Of a DNA stretch of 64,000 bases, positions 26,288-34,208 are shown in pieces. This DNA is from Phyllobacteriaceae bacterium. Its GTDB lineage: Bacteria > Pseudomonadota > Alphaproteobacteria > Rhizobiales > Rhizobiaceae. The notes under the pieces were generated by a model. It ran no database searches and was not told the origin of the DNA. It worked only from the letters and a program-made list of their open reading frames with translations. How positions within the stretch are numbered: position 1 is the first letter of the stretch; each line of letters starts with the position of its first letter. Where the stretch lies: the NCBI GenBank assembly GCA_002708825.1, contig PAPF01000007.1, positions 376,776-440,775 of the forward strand, given 5' to 3'. Position numbers and translations under genes: made by a program.

Positions 26288-26668
26288 ATGTTGCGTTTCA
26301 GGATGATGCTGCTGGTCATGGCGGGATTGGTGTTTTCGCTGCCCGCCAATGCCATGAGCCTGGGTTTTTCCTGGGGTCCGACGAAGAAGTGCTTCGATTC
26401 CAAATCACCGCCGATGAAACTGTCCGCGGTTCCCAAGGGCACTGCCAAGCTGCGCTTCCGCATGGTCGATCTGGACAAGCCGGATTATCCCCATGGCGGC
26501 GGAACGGTGAAATGGACAGGTGGCGCCAACGGCTCGCTTCCCTATGGCGCTTTCCGCTACAAGGGTCCGTGCCCGCCGAACCCGCACACCTACCGGTTTA
26601 CCGTCGACGCGCTTGACGCCAGCGGCAGAAAGCTCGGCACGGCGCAAGCCAGCCGCTGCTTCCCGTGA
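26288..26668 (+). CDS. Secreted PEBP-like (YbhB/YbcL-type) small protein
   Basis: A 126-residue exported protein: signal peptide MLRFRMMLLVMAGLVFSLPANA, then a ~104-residue domain. FRMVDLDKPDYPHGG and GPCPPNPHTYRFTVDALD resemble the two ligand-site motifs of phosphatidylethanolamine-binding proteins, but the domain is shorter than the usual 150-190 residues and lacks a clear middle section. Two cysteines at the ends (KKCFDSK and SRCFP) could form a disulfide. GGAGGAG lies seven bases upstream of the ATG. Ligand and role are unknown. Confidence 0.72.
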   Translation: MLRFRMMLLVMAGLVFSLPANAMSLGFSWGPTKKCFDSKSPPMKLSAVPKGTAKLRFRMVDLDKPDYPHGGGTVKWTGGANGSLPYGAFRYKGPCPPNPHTYRFTVDALDASGRKLGTAQASRCFP

Positions 26669-26707
26669 GAACATTCGCCGGCCCTGGCGATTGAAAACGC
26701 CGCGCGG

Positions 26708-26736
26708 TTGACTTGGCGCGAGCGTTCGGATTTACC
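26708..26736 (+). promoter_or_regulatory. Weak sigma-70 promoter candidate for valS
   Basis: TTGACT, 17 bases, TTTACC, 38 bp upstream of the valS ATG. The -35 is good; the -10 is poor. Confidence 0.25.
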
Positions 26737-26773
26737 AGCCGTCACGTTAATCCGATGCTCCAGCAGGTTATTC

Positions 26774-29617
26774 ATGCTTGACAAGACCTATGACGCGGCG
26801 GCCATCGAGCCCCGGATCGCGACGAAATGGGATGAGGCCGATGCGTTCCGCGCCGGTGCGGGCGCCGGTCAGGACGCGGAAACCTTCTGCATCGTGATCC
26901 CGCCGCCCAATGTCACCGGGTCGCTGCACATGGGCCATGCGCTCAACAACACGCTCCAGGACATCCTCGTCCGTTTCGAGCGCATGCGCGGCAAGGACGT
27001 GCTCTGGCAACCCGGCATGGACCATGCGGGGATTGCCACGCAGATGGTCGTGGAGCGCCAGCTTGCAGAACGCGGGGAACCGCATCGCCGCGACATGGGC
27101 CGGGAGGCCTTTGTCGATCGCGTCTGGCAGTGGAAGGACGAATCCGGCGGCATGATCTTCAACCAGCTCAAGAGGCTGGGAGCGTCCTGCGACTGGGCGC
27201 GCGAGCGCTTCACCATGGACGACGGCCTTTCGAAGGCCGTTCTTGAAGTCTTCGTGACGCTTTACAAGGAAGGGCTGATCTACAAGGACAAGCGGCTCGT
27301 CAACTGGGATCCGAAGCTTCTCACGGCGATTTCCGACCTTGAGGTCGAACAGGTCGAGACAAAGGGAAACCTTTGGCATTTCCGCTATCCGCTGGCCGAT
27401 GGCGTCACCTACGAGCACCCCTACAACCTGGACGAAGAGGGCAACCGCATCGGCTGGAAGCCGTCCGATGGTGAGCCGGCCGGTTACGAGACGCGCGATT
27501 ACCTCGTGGTCGCCACCACGCGGCCCGAGACCATGCTCGGCGACACCGGGGTTGCGGTGCACCCGGACGATCCGCGCTACAGGGATCTCGTCGGCAAGCA
27601 CGTGATCCTGCCGCTTGTCGGCCGTCGCATCCCCATCGTTGCCGACGAATACCCGGATCCCGAAGCAGGCACAGGCGCGGTGAAGATGACGCCTGCGCAC
27701 GACTTCAACGATTTCGACGTTGGCAAGCGCCACCACCTGCCGGCCATCAACATCCTGACCGTCGACGCGCGCATCACGCTCAAGGAAAACGACGAGTTCC
27801 TCGAAGGCCTGCAACAGGAAGGCAAGCTGCTGCAGACCCTTGAGGACCTGGACGGGCTCGACCGGTTCGAGGCCCGGAAGGTCGTCGTCGCCAAGATGGA
27901 TGAACTGGGCCTGCTGGCCGCGGTCGAGCCGCATGTGCACATGGTGCCCCATGGCGACCGCGGCGGGGTGCCCATCGAACCCTACCTGACCGACCAGTGG
28001 TATGTGAACGCCGCCGAACTGGCCAGGCCTGCCATCGCGTCCGTGCGCGAAGGCCGCACCAACTTCGTGCCGAAAAACTGGGAGAAGACCTATTTCGACT
28101 GGATGGAGAACATCCAGCCGTGGTGCATTTCCCGGCAATTGTGGTGGGGACACCAGATTCCCGCCTGGTACGGGCCCGACGGCCAGGTCTTCGTGGAAAA
28201 GGATGAGGAGACGGCGCTGGAGGCCGCCATCCAGCACTACATCTCCCATGAAGGCCCGTGGAAGGCCTGGGTCGAGGAGAAACTGGAGAACTTCAGGCCC
28301 GGCGAAATCCTCGAACGCGACGAGGACGTGCTCGACACGTGGTTTTCTTCCGCCCTGTGGCCGTTTTCCACGCTTGGCTGGCCGGACAGGACGCCCGAAC
28401 TGAAGAAATACTACCAGACGGACGTTCTGGTGACGGGCTTCGACATCATCTTTTTCTGGGTTGCCCGGATGATGATGATGGGCCTGCATTTCATGGACGA
28501 GGAGCCGTTCCACACGGTCTACGTCCATGCGCTGGTGCGCGACAAGAACGGCGCCAAGATGTCGAAGTCCAAGGGCAACGTGATCGACCCGCTGGAACTG
28601 ATCGACGAATACGGAGCCGATGCGCTGCGCTTCACGCTGGCCATCATGGCCGCCCAGGGCCGCGACGTGAAACTCGATCCCGCCCGTATTGCCGGCTACC
28701 GCAATTTCGGCACCAAGCTGTGGAACGCGACGCGCTTTGCCGAAATGAACGGCGTTGCCCGCGATCCGGGTTTTGCGCCGGAAACGGCGGCCGATCCGGT
28801 CAACCGCTGGATTCTCGCGGAACTGACGCGCACGGCGAATGCGGTTACCCAGGCCGTCGAGGCCTACCGGTTCAACGACGCTGCCGGTGCCGCCTACCGC
28901 TTTGTCTGGAACCAGGTCTGCGACTGGTATCTCGAACTTCTCAAGCCCGTGTTCAACGGCGAGGACGAGAAGGCCAAGGCGGAGGCGCGCGCCTGCGCCG
29001 CCCATGTCCTCGACGAGACCTACAAGCTGCTGCACCCGTTCATGCCCTTCATCACGGAAGAGCTTTGGGACCGCACGGCAAGCCGCGAGGGGCTTCTTTG
29101 CCACGCGGCCTGGCCGCAGCCTTCCTTCGAGGATGACGAGGCTGCCGCAGACATCAACTGGCTGATCGATCTCGTTTCCGGCGTTCGCTCCGTGCGCGCC
29201 GAGATGAACGTTCCGGCCGGCGCCATGGCGCCGCTGGTGGTCACGGGCGCCAGCGACCTGACCCTGGCGCGCCTGGAGCGCCATGACGCGGCCATCCGGC
29301 GCCTCGCTCGTGTCGAGAACATCGCCACGGCAGCCGAAGCGCCCCGTGGATCGGCCCAGATCGTTGTCGGCGAGGCCACTGTCTGCCTGCCGCTCGGCGA
29401 CCTGATCGACCTCAAGGCGGAAGCCGCACGGCTGGAAAAGGCCCATGCCAGGGCGGCCGACGAAGCGGCCCGCATCGAAAAGAAGCTCGCCAACGAGAAG
29501 TTCGTCGCCAACGCCAAGGCCGAGGTCGTGGAGGCCGAGCGCGAGAAACTGGCCGAAGCGCAGGAAACGGCCGGGCGGCTGGCGCAGGCCTTGCAGCGGA
29601 TCCGCGAAGCCGGATGA
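26774..29617 (+). CDS. valS: Valine--tRNA ligase
   Basis: A class I aminoacyl-tRNA synthetase of 947 aa. The ATP site HIGH motif is HMGH in PPNVTGSLHMGHAL, and KMSKS is in GAKMSKSKGNVIDP. An editing (CP1) domain lies between them (VATTRPETMLGDTGVAV), and a C-terminal coiled coil (ARLEKAHARAADEAARIEKKL) contacts tRNA. I place the start at 26774 (MLDKTYDAAAIEPRI); the 22 extra residues in the track are not family-like. It ends before a bidirectional terminator shared with ppk2. Confidence 0.96.
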   Translation: MLDKTYDAAAIEPRIATKWDEADAFRAGAGAGQDAETFCIVIPPPNVTGSLHMGHALNNTLQDILVRFERMRGKDVLWQPGMDHAGIATQMVVERQLAERGEPHRRDMGREAFVDRVWQWKDESGGMIFNQLKRLGASCDWARERFTMDDGLSKAVLEVFVTLYKEGLIYKDKRLVNWDPKLLTAISDLEVEQVETKGNLWHFRYPLADGVTYEHPYNLDEEGNRIGWKPSDGEPAGYETRDYLVVATTRPETMLGDTGVAVHPDDPRYRDLVGKHVILPLVGRRIPIVADEYPDPEAGTGAVKMTPAHDFNDFDVGKRHHLPAINILTVDARITLKENDEFLEGLQQEGKLLQTLEDLDGLDRFEARKVVVAKMDELGLLAAVEPHVHMVPHGDRGGVPIEPYLTDQWYVNAAELARPAIASVREGRTNFVPKNWEKTYFDWMENIQPWCISRQLWWGHQIPAWYGPDGQVFVEKDEETALEAAIQHYISHEGPWKAWVEEKLENFRPGEILERDEDVLDTWFSSALWPFSTLGWPDRTPELKKYYQTDVLVTGFDIIFFWVARMMMMGLHFMDEEPFHTVYVHALVRDKNGAKMSKSKGNVIDPLELIDEYGADALRFTLAIMAAQGRDVKLDPARIAGYRNFGTKLWNATRFAEMNGVARDPGFAPETAADPVNRWILAELTRTANAVTQAVEAYRFNDAAGAAYRFVWNQVCDWYLELLKPVFNGEDEKAKAEARACAAHVLDETYKLLHPFMPFITEELWDRTASREGLLCHAAWPQPSFEDDEAAADINWLIDLVSGVRSVRAEMNVPAGAMAPLVVTGASDLTLARLERHDAAIRRLARVENIATAAEAPRGSAQIVVGEATVCLPLGDLIDLKAEAARLEKAHARAADEAARIEKKLANEKFVANAKAEVVEAEREKLAEAQETAGRLAQALQRIREAG

Positions 29618-29640
29618 CCGGCGATCGGTCACGGTGAATG

Positions 29641-29670
29641 AAAAAGGCCGGGCAGCGATGCCCGGCCTTT
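29641..29670. terminator. Bidirectional terminator between valS and ppk2
   Basis: An 11-bp perfect stem AAAGGCCGGGC / GCCCGGCCTTT with a 6-base loop. It is preceded by further As, which are Us on the minus transcript. It is placed between convergent genes. Confidence 0.82.
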
Positions 29671-29703
29671 CCCGTTTACTGGCGCCGTGACCAGGGCGCC
29701 CGG

Positions 29704-30753
29704 TCAGGCCGCGCTGGCCGCGGTGCCATTGCCCTTGCGCAACTCGGGATGCAGCGTCTTGCCCAGGATATGGTCGTCCTGGCCGATGACATGATGCGTG
29801 GACCCGACGATGAGCGGGTCAGGCGCACGGACCACCTGCCGGTTCTTGTTGGGATAGGGCAGGGAATAGAGGAAGTGGCGCATGGTGTTGAGCCGCGCCC
29901 GCTTCTTGCAGTTGGACTTGATGATCGTCCAGGGCGCGTCGGCGGTGTCGGTGTAGAAGAACATCGCCTCCTTCGCCTCCGTGTAGTCGTCCCACTTGTC
30001 CAGCGAGGCCTTGTCCACGGGCGACAGTTTCCACTGCTTCAGCGGGTCGGTCTCGCGCGCCTTGAACCGGCGGTACTGTTCTTCCTGTGTCACGGAGAAC
30101 CAGTACTTGTAGAGGCGGATGCCGGAACGCGAGAGCATCTTTTCCACCTCGGGCGCCTCGCGCATGAATTCGAGATATTCGGTCGGCGAGCAGAACCCCA
30201 TGACCCGCTCGACACCGGCGCGGTTGTACCAGGAGCGGTCGAACAGCACCATTTCGCCTGCGCCCGGAAGATGCTGGATATAACGCTGGAAGAACCATTG
30301 GGTCTTTTCCCGCTCGGTCGGCTTGGGCAGCGCCACGACGGTTGCCGCACGCGGGTTCAGATGTTCCATGAAACGCTTGATCGTGCCGCCCTTGCCGGCC
30401 GCATCCCGGCCCTCGAACAGCATCACCACCTTCTGTCCGGTCTCCTCGATCCAGCGCTGCGCCTTGAGCAGTTCCACCTGGAGCGCGGCCTTTTCCTTCT
30501 CGTAGGCGGTGCGCTTCATCTTGCTCTTGTAGGGATAGACGCCCTGTTCGAACAGCTTGGCAATCGCCTGCGGATCGTGCCGCATCTGTGCAAGATGGTG
30601 GTCGGGAACATGTGCCTTGGACTTGACCGCGGCCGCGGTGGCGTCCGGCTCGCCCAGGACCGCCAGCGTCTCTGCCGAAGGTTCTGGCGAAGTTACTGCC
30701 GAAGGAGCCGGGGCCGTTTCGCTGGCGCTGGTTTCCATGTTGTCGTCGATCAT
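29704..30753 (-). CDS. ppk2: Polyphosphate kinase 2 family protein
   Basis: A 349-residue kinase using polyphosphate to phosphorylate nucleoside diphosphates (class I PPK2). The Walker A is EGRDAAGKGGT and the Walker B region is VLFDRSWYNRAGVERVMGF. The lid and C-terminal family motifs SVTQEEQYRRFKARETDPLKQWKLS and NCKKRARLNTMRHFLY are present. The first ~60 residues are Ala/Pro/Glu-rich and probably disordered. GGAGGG precedes the ATG by six bases. It diverges from terC. Confidence 0.93.
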   Translation of the reverse strand: MIDDNMETSASETAPAPSAVTSPEPSAETLAVLGEPDATAAAVKSKAHVPDHHLAQMRHDPQAIAKLFEQGVYPYKSKMKRTAYEKEKAALQVELLKAQRWIEETGQKVVMLFEGRDAAGKGGTIKRFMEHLNPRAATVVALPKPTEREKTQWFFQRYIQHLPGAGEMVLFDRSWYNRAGVERVMGFCSPTEYLEFMREAPEVEKMLSRSGIRLYKYWFSVTQEEQYRRFKARETDPLKQWKLSPVDKASLDKWDDYTEAKEAMFFYTDTADAPWTIIKSNCKKRARLNTMRHFLYSLPYPNKNRQVVRAPDPLIVGSTHHVIGQDDHILGKTLHPELRKGNGTAASAA

Positions 30754-30934
30754 CTTGAACCCTCCTGCATTAGCTAATATTCTACCTATGGTCGATGATC
30801 AGGCTTCATGTGTCCTTGATGCGTGTCAATCCGCGACAAGACTTTTTTCAGTCTTGCCATTGCGGCCGCGGGAGGTCACTTGTCAGGCTGGGCACCCTTG
30901 AGGGGTGCGGAAACCATCCGGTGGAGCAGGGCGA

Positions 30935-31870
30935 ATGCACGGAACTGACTGGCTCTGGCCCGGCTTCCTGGCCTTTGTGTTCGCGGTCCTGTCGTTCGAC
31001 CTGTTCGTCATCCACCGCCGGGCAGAAGCGCTGTCGATCCGCAATTCGCTGGTGACGTGGGGCGTCTATGTGGCCCTGGCCCTGGTCTTCGCGGTCGGCG
31101 TCTTCCGGTTCGGCGGAGCGGGGAAGGGGGCGGAGTTCCTGACCGGCTACCTGGTCGAGCAGGCCCTGTCGATGGACAACATCTTCGTCATCGCCATGAT
31201 CTTCGCCCATTTCAAGGTGCCGCCGGAAGCCCAGCACCGGGTGCTTTTCTACGGCATTCTCGGTGCAATCGTGATGCGCATGTCGCTGATCGTGCCGGGG
31301 GTCCACCTCGTCCAGCAGTTCCATTTCATCGGCATGGCACTGGGTGCCGTGCTGGTCTGGTCGGGCTGGAAGATGCTTCGCCATGACGGTGCGCAGATCG
31401 ATCCGGGCCAATCGGCGGTGGTGCGCCTCCTCATGCGAAGCGGGCGCTGCCTGGACAGCTATCGCGGCAACCGCTTTCTCGTGAAGGTGGACGGCCGGCT
31501 CTGGATGACGCCCCTTTTTGTCGTCCTGGCCGCCGTCGAAGTGACGGATCTCGTCTTCGCCATCGATTCGATCCCCGCCGTCCTGGCCATCTCCGATGAT
31601 CCCTTCATCGTCTTCTCCTCCAACGTCTTCGCGATCATGGGGCTGCGCGTGCTCTATTTCGTGCTCGCCGGGATGATGCGGGAATTCGAATACCTCCAGA
31701 CAGGCCTGTCGCTCGTGCTCGTGTTCATCGGCATGAAGATGCTGCTGGCCGGCATCATCGAGATTCCCTCGCTCGTCGCGCTTGGCGTCACTGCCTTCCT
31801 GATCGGCGGATCGGTCGTTGCCTCGATGGTCGCGCGGGCAGAGGACCCGCGTCCGCCGGGTCGGCCCTGA
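30935..31870 (+). CDS. TerC-family integral membrane protein
   Basis: A 311-residue protein with about eight membrane segments. EQALSMDNIFVIAMIFAHF and AAVEVTDLVFAIDSIPAVLAI carry the conserved acidic residues within helices typical of the TerC/Alx group, which have been linked to tellurite resistance and to manganese export. The start at 30935 has GGAG upstream; the track's ten-residue extension precedes it. It diverges from ppk2. The metal-related role is family knowledge, not shown here. Confidence 0.88.
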   Translation: MHGTDWLWPGFLAFVFAVLSFDLFVIHRRAEALSIRNSLVTWGVYVALALVFAVGVFRFGGAGKGAEFLTGYLVEQALSMDNIFVIAMIFAHFKVPPEAQHRVLFYGILGAIVMRMSLIVPGVHLVQQFHFIGMALGAVLVWSGWKMLRHDGAQIDPGQSAVVRLLMRSGRCLDSYRGNRFLVKVDGRLWMTPLFVVLAAVEVTDLVFAIDSIPAVLAISDDPFIVFSSNVFAIMGLRVLYFVLAGMMREFEYLQTGLSLVLVFIGMKMLLAGIIEIPSLVALGVTAFLIGGSVVASMVARAEDPRPPGRP

Positions 31871-32078
31871 GCGCCGGGAAGTCGCGCCTTGTTGCGCTTC
31901 GGCAACAGCCATCGGGAGAGCCATCGTGTAGTCAGGGGCGGTGGCGGCGATTGCCCAAGTCCCGCCACAAAACGGGAGCACCCCCGAAGCCATCGGAGAA
32001 AACGGCCCGCCATGCGGGCAAAGGGCAGGCGTCGCGCTCTCGCGATACGCCGCTTGCGGACAGAAGCAGGGCCAACAC

Positions 32079-32885
32079 GTGCAGGGCACAGGAACGACAC
32101 GGAGTTACCGGGCATTCGGCAGCCTCGCAGGGCTGGCTCTCGCCCTTCTCCTTCCAGTAACGCAGGCTGCCGCCTTTGATCCCGGCAAGGGACAGAAGAG
32201 CGACGATCCGTGGGCGGCCTTCCGCTTCGGCTTCGATGCCTATCGCAGCGGCGACAAGAAGGAAGCGATCGAGGCCTATCGCTATGCCGCCGACAAGGGC
32301 CATGCCGGCGCGCAATGGAAACTGGCGCGCATGTATGCCGATGGCGATGGCGTCAGCCGCAACGAATATGAAGCCTTCAAGATCTTCCGCAACATTGTCC
32401 GAATGGGCGCCGAACCGGGCAGCCCGAACGAGAGCTACGTGTCCGACGCGCTTGTGGCGCTGGCCGGCTACGTGCGCAAGGGAATACCCATGTCGCCGGT
32501 GAGGGCCGACCCGAGGCTCGCCCGCGATCTCTATCTCCAGGCCGCCTCCATGTTCGGCAATCCCGATGCCCAGTTCGAGATGGGCCGGATGCTGCTCGAG
32601 GGCGATGGCGGTCGGGCCAATCGCAAGCAGGCGGCGCGCTGGCTTCGCCTGTCGACCCGCAAGGGGCACTACAAGGCGGAGGCGCTGCTGGGCGACCTGC
32701 TGGTGCAGGACGGCAAGATGGTTCGCGGCCTCGCCATGCTGACGGCGGCGCTGGAACGCGCCCAGCCGGTCGACCAGGGCTGGATCCGCACCCGCCAGGA
32801 GGAAGCCTTCGGCCTTGCCGCCGAGAGCGACCGGCGCACCGCGATGGTCCTTGCCGAGCAGTTTCTCCGCGAAGGCTACAAGTAA
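32079..32885 (+). CDS. exoR: ExoR-like periplasmic regulator with Sel1-like repeats
   Basis: The protein matches rhizobial ExoR, the periplasmic inhibitor of the ExoS sensor kinase. In Sinorhizobium, its loss or proteolysis activates ExoS/ChvI, raising exopolysaccharide and lowering motility. A signal peptide (FGSLAGLALALLLPVTQAAA) is followed by Sel1-like repeats such as EAIEAYRYAADKGHAGAQWKLARMYADGDGV and a conserved C-terminus MVRGLAMLTAALERAQP. The track start at 31941 adds a non-family extension. A GTG at 32079 with GCAGGG upstream gives 268 aa, the length I recall for S. meliloti ExoR. The exoS and chvI genes are not in the window. Confidence 0.85.
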   Translation: MQGTGTTRSYRAFGSLAGLALALLLPVTQAAAFDPGKGQKSDDPWAAFRFGFDAYRSGDKKEAIEAYRYAADKGHAGAQWKLARMYADGDGVSRNEYEAFKIFRNIVRMGAEPGSPNESYVSDALVALAGYVRKGIPMSPVRADPRLARDLYLQAASMFGNPDAQFEMGRMLLEGDGGRANRKQAARWLRLSTRKGHYKAEALLGDLLVQDGKMVRGLAMLTAALERAQPVDQGWIRTRQEEAFGLAAESDRRTAMVLAEQFLREGYK

Positions 32886-32903
32886 GTCTCGGGCACGATC
32901 GGG

Positions 32904-33251
32904 TCAGGAACCGGGGCGTCCTCCGGCCTTGCCGGTCCAGCGCGCCGGTTCGCACAGTGCGTCCGGTGGCAGGGAAAGCGGTGTCCTGCTTTCCGGCAGC
33001 AACGCCGCCTTGCGTGCGTCGCTTGCGCTCGCATTCTCCTGCTCGCAATCGCCGGTCCTGAGCCATGAGGTGTTGTTGAGGACCATGACGCAGCGCGCCC
33101 GGAACGGCTTTCCGGCGGAGCGGATGCACACCTCCTCGTCCAGCCGGTATTCGGTCCCGTTGGCCCGGCATGTGCAATCGGGCGCGGCCTGAACCGCGCC
33201 GGACAAAGGCCACAGGAATAGCAATGCAAACGCTGCGCGCATGGTGGTCAT
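32904..33251 (-). CDS. Cys-rich secreted protein of unknown function
   Basis: A 115-residue exported protein. The signal peptide is MRAAFALLFLWPLSGAVQA; the mature part starts APDCTCRANGTEYRLDEEVC and contains ARCVMVLNNTSWLRTGDCEQ, with six cysteines that could form disulfides. The C-terminal ~35 residues are polar and probably disordered. The start at 33251 (MTTMRAAF) is preferred over the track's 33260. It converges with exoR, with stops 18 bp apart. I recognise a recurring alphaproteobacterial hypothetical family but no function. Confidence 0.7.
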   Translation of the reverse strand: MTTMRAAFALLFLWPLSGAVQAAPDCTCRANGTEYRLDEEVCIRSAGKPFRARCVMVLNNTSWLRTGDCEQENASASDARKAALLPESRTPLSLPPDALCEPARWTGKAGGRPGS

Positions 33252-33296
33252 GCGCGGCACTCTACCACATGACGGAATGACGGCGCGACAGTGCCG

Positions 33297-34079
33297 TCAC
33301 GGCGCGAGATGAACGAAAGCGGGAACGTGGTCCGACGGCTTCTCCCAGCTTCGTACATGGGTCTCGATGCCCGCGCTTTCGAGCATGTCCGTCGCCTCTG
33401 GCGAGAGCATGAGGTGGTCGATGCGGATGCCGTTGTTCTTTTGCCAGGCCCCGCCCTGGTAGTCCCAGAACGTGTAGGTGCCGGGCGCGTCTGTGACCGC
33501 GCGGATGGCATCGGTATAGCCGAGGTTCTCCAGCCGCCGGAAGGCAGTGCGGCTTTCCGGCCGGAACAGCGCGTCGCCTTCCCATGCCTTCGGATCGTGG
33601 CAATCCTCCGGTTCCGGTATGACGTTGTAGTCACCGGCCAGGACATAGGGCTCTTCCAGCGCCAGGCGCTGGCGTGCATGGGCTTCCAGCCTGTCCATCC
33701 ATGCCAGCTTGTAGGCGAACTTCTCCGTGTCCACGGGATTTCCGTTTGGCAGGTAGAGCGAGGCCACCCGAAGCACGCCCGACGGCATCGACCACACGCC
33801 TTCGATGAAGCGGGCCTGCTCGTCGCCGTCATCGCCCGGCAGGCCCCGCATCACCTCGTCCGGAGAGGTCTTCGACAGCAGCGCCACGCCGTTGAAACCT
33901 TTCTGGCCGTGCGTCTCGACGTGGTATCCGAGCGCCTCGATCTCCAGCCGGGGGAAGTTCTCGTCCACCGACTTGATTTCCTGCAGGCAGGCGATGTCCG
34001 GCGCGCTGTCGCCAAGCCAGGCGAGCAGGTTTTCGATGCGCGCCTTGACGCCGTTGATGTTCCAGGTCGCGATCTTCAT
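33297..34079 (-). CDS. xthA: Exodeoxyribonuclease III
   Basis: An AP endonuclease and 3'-5' exonuclease of the EEP fold used in base excision repair; 260 aa. Catalytic motifs appear in order: ATWNINGVKAR, CLQEIKSVD, YLPNGNPVDTEKF, AGDYNVIP, GIRIDHLMLS and the final SDHVPAF. This is the Xth (exonuclease III) rather than the ExoA subtype by motif wording, but the distinction is not certain. It diverges from the nucleobase permease gene. Confidence 0.94.
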   Translation of the reverse strand: MKIATWNINGVKARIENLLAWLGDSAPDIACLQEIKSVDENFPRLEIEALGYHVETHGQKGFNGVALLSKTSPDEVMRGLPGDDGDEQARFIEGVWSMPSGVLRVASLYLPNGNPVDTEKFAYKLAWMDRLEAHARQRLALEEPYVLAGDYNVIPEPEDCHDPKAWEGDALFRPESRTAFRRLENLGYTDAIRAVTDAPGTYTFWDYQGGAWQKNNGIRIDHLMLSPEATDMLESAGIETHVRSWEKPSDHVPAFVHLAP

Positions 34080-34158
34080 GGCAAACTTCGCAAAGCAAGT
34101 GTTTCAAGAAAAAATGGATGGTTCCATTAGTCTGTCTGCATGATCCTGCCCGGAACAT

Positions 34159-34180
34159 GCCGCCGGTGGGGACCGGCGGC
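34159..34180 (+). other. Hairpin in the leader of the nucleobase permease gene
   Basis: A perfect 9-bp stem GCCGCCGGT / ACCGGCGGC with a GGGG loop ends 12 bp before the Shine-Dalgarno GGAGGGG of the permease. There is no T-tract, so it is not a terminator by itself. It could affect mRNA stability or translation. Confidence 0.5.
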
Positions 34181-34208
34181 ACTTAACAACAACGGAGGGG
34201 TCAATTCA

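Noticed and set aside
26768-29632. Minus-strand ORF of 954 aa
   Set aside because: It mirrors valS almost exactly and has no recognisable motif.
31871-32078. Small gene or terminator between terC and exoR
   Set aside because: Small hairpins (GCCCGC-CAT-GCGGGC and TGTTGC/GCAACA) have no T-tract, and the open frames lack family-like sequence or a ribosome-binding site.
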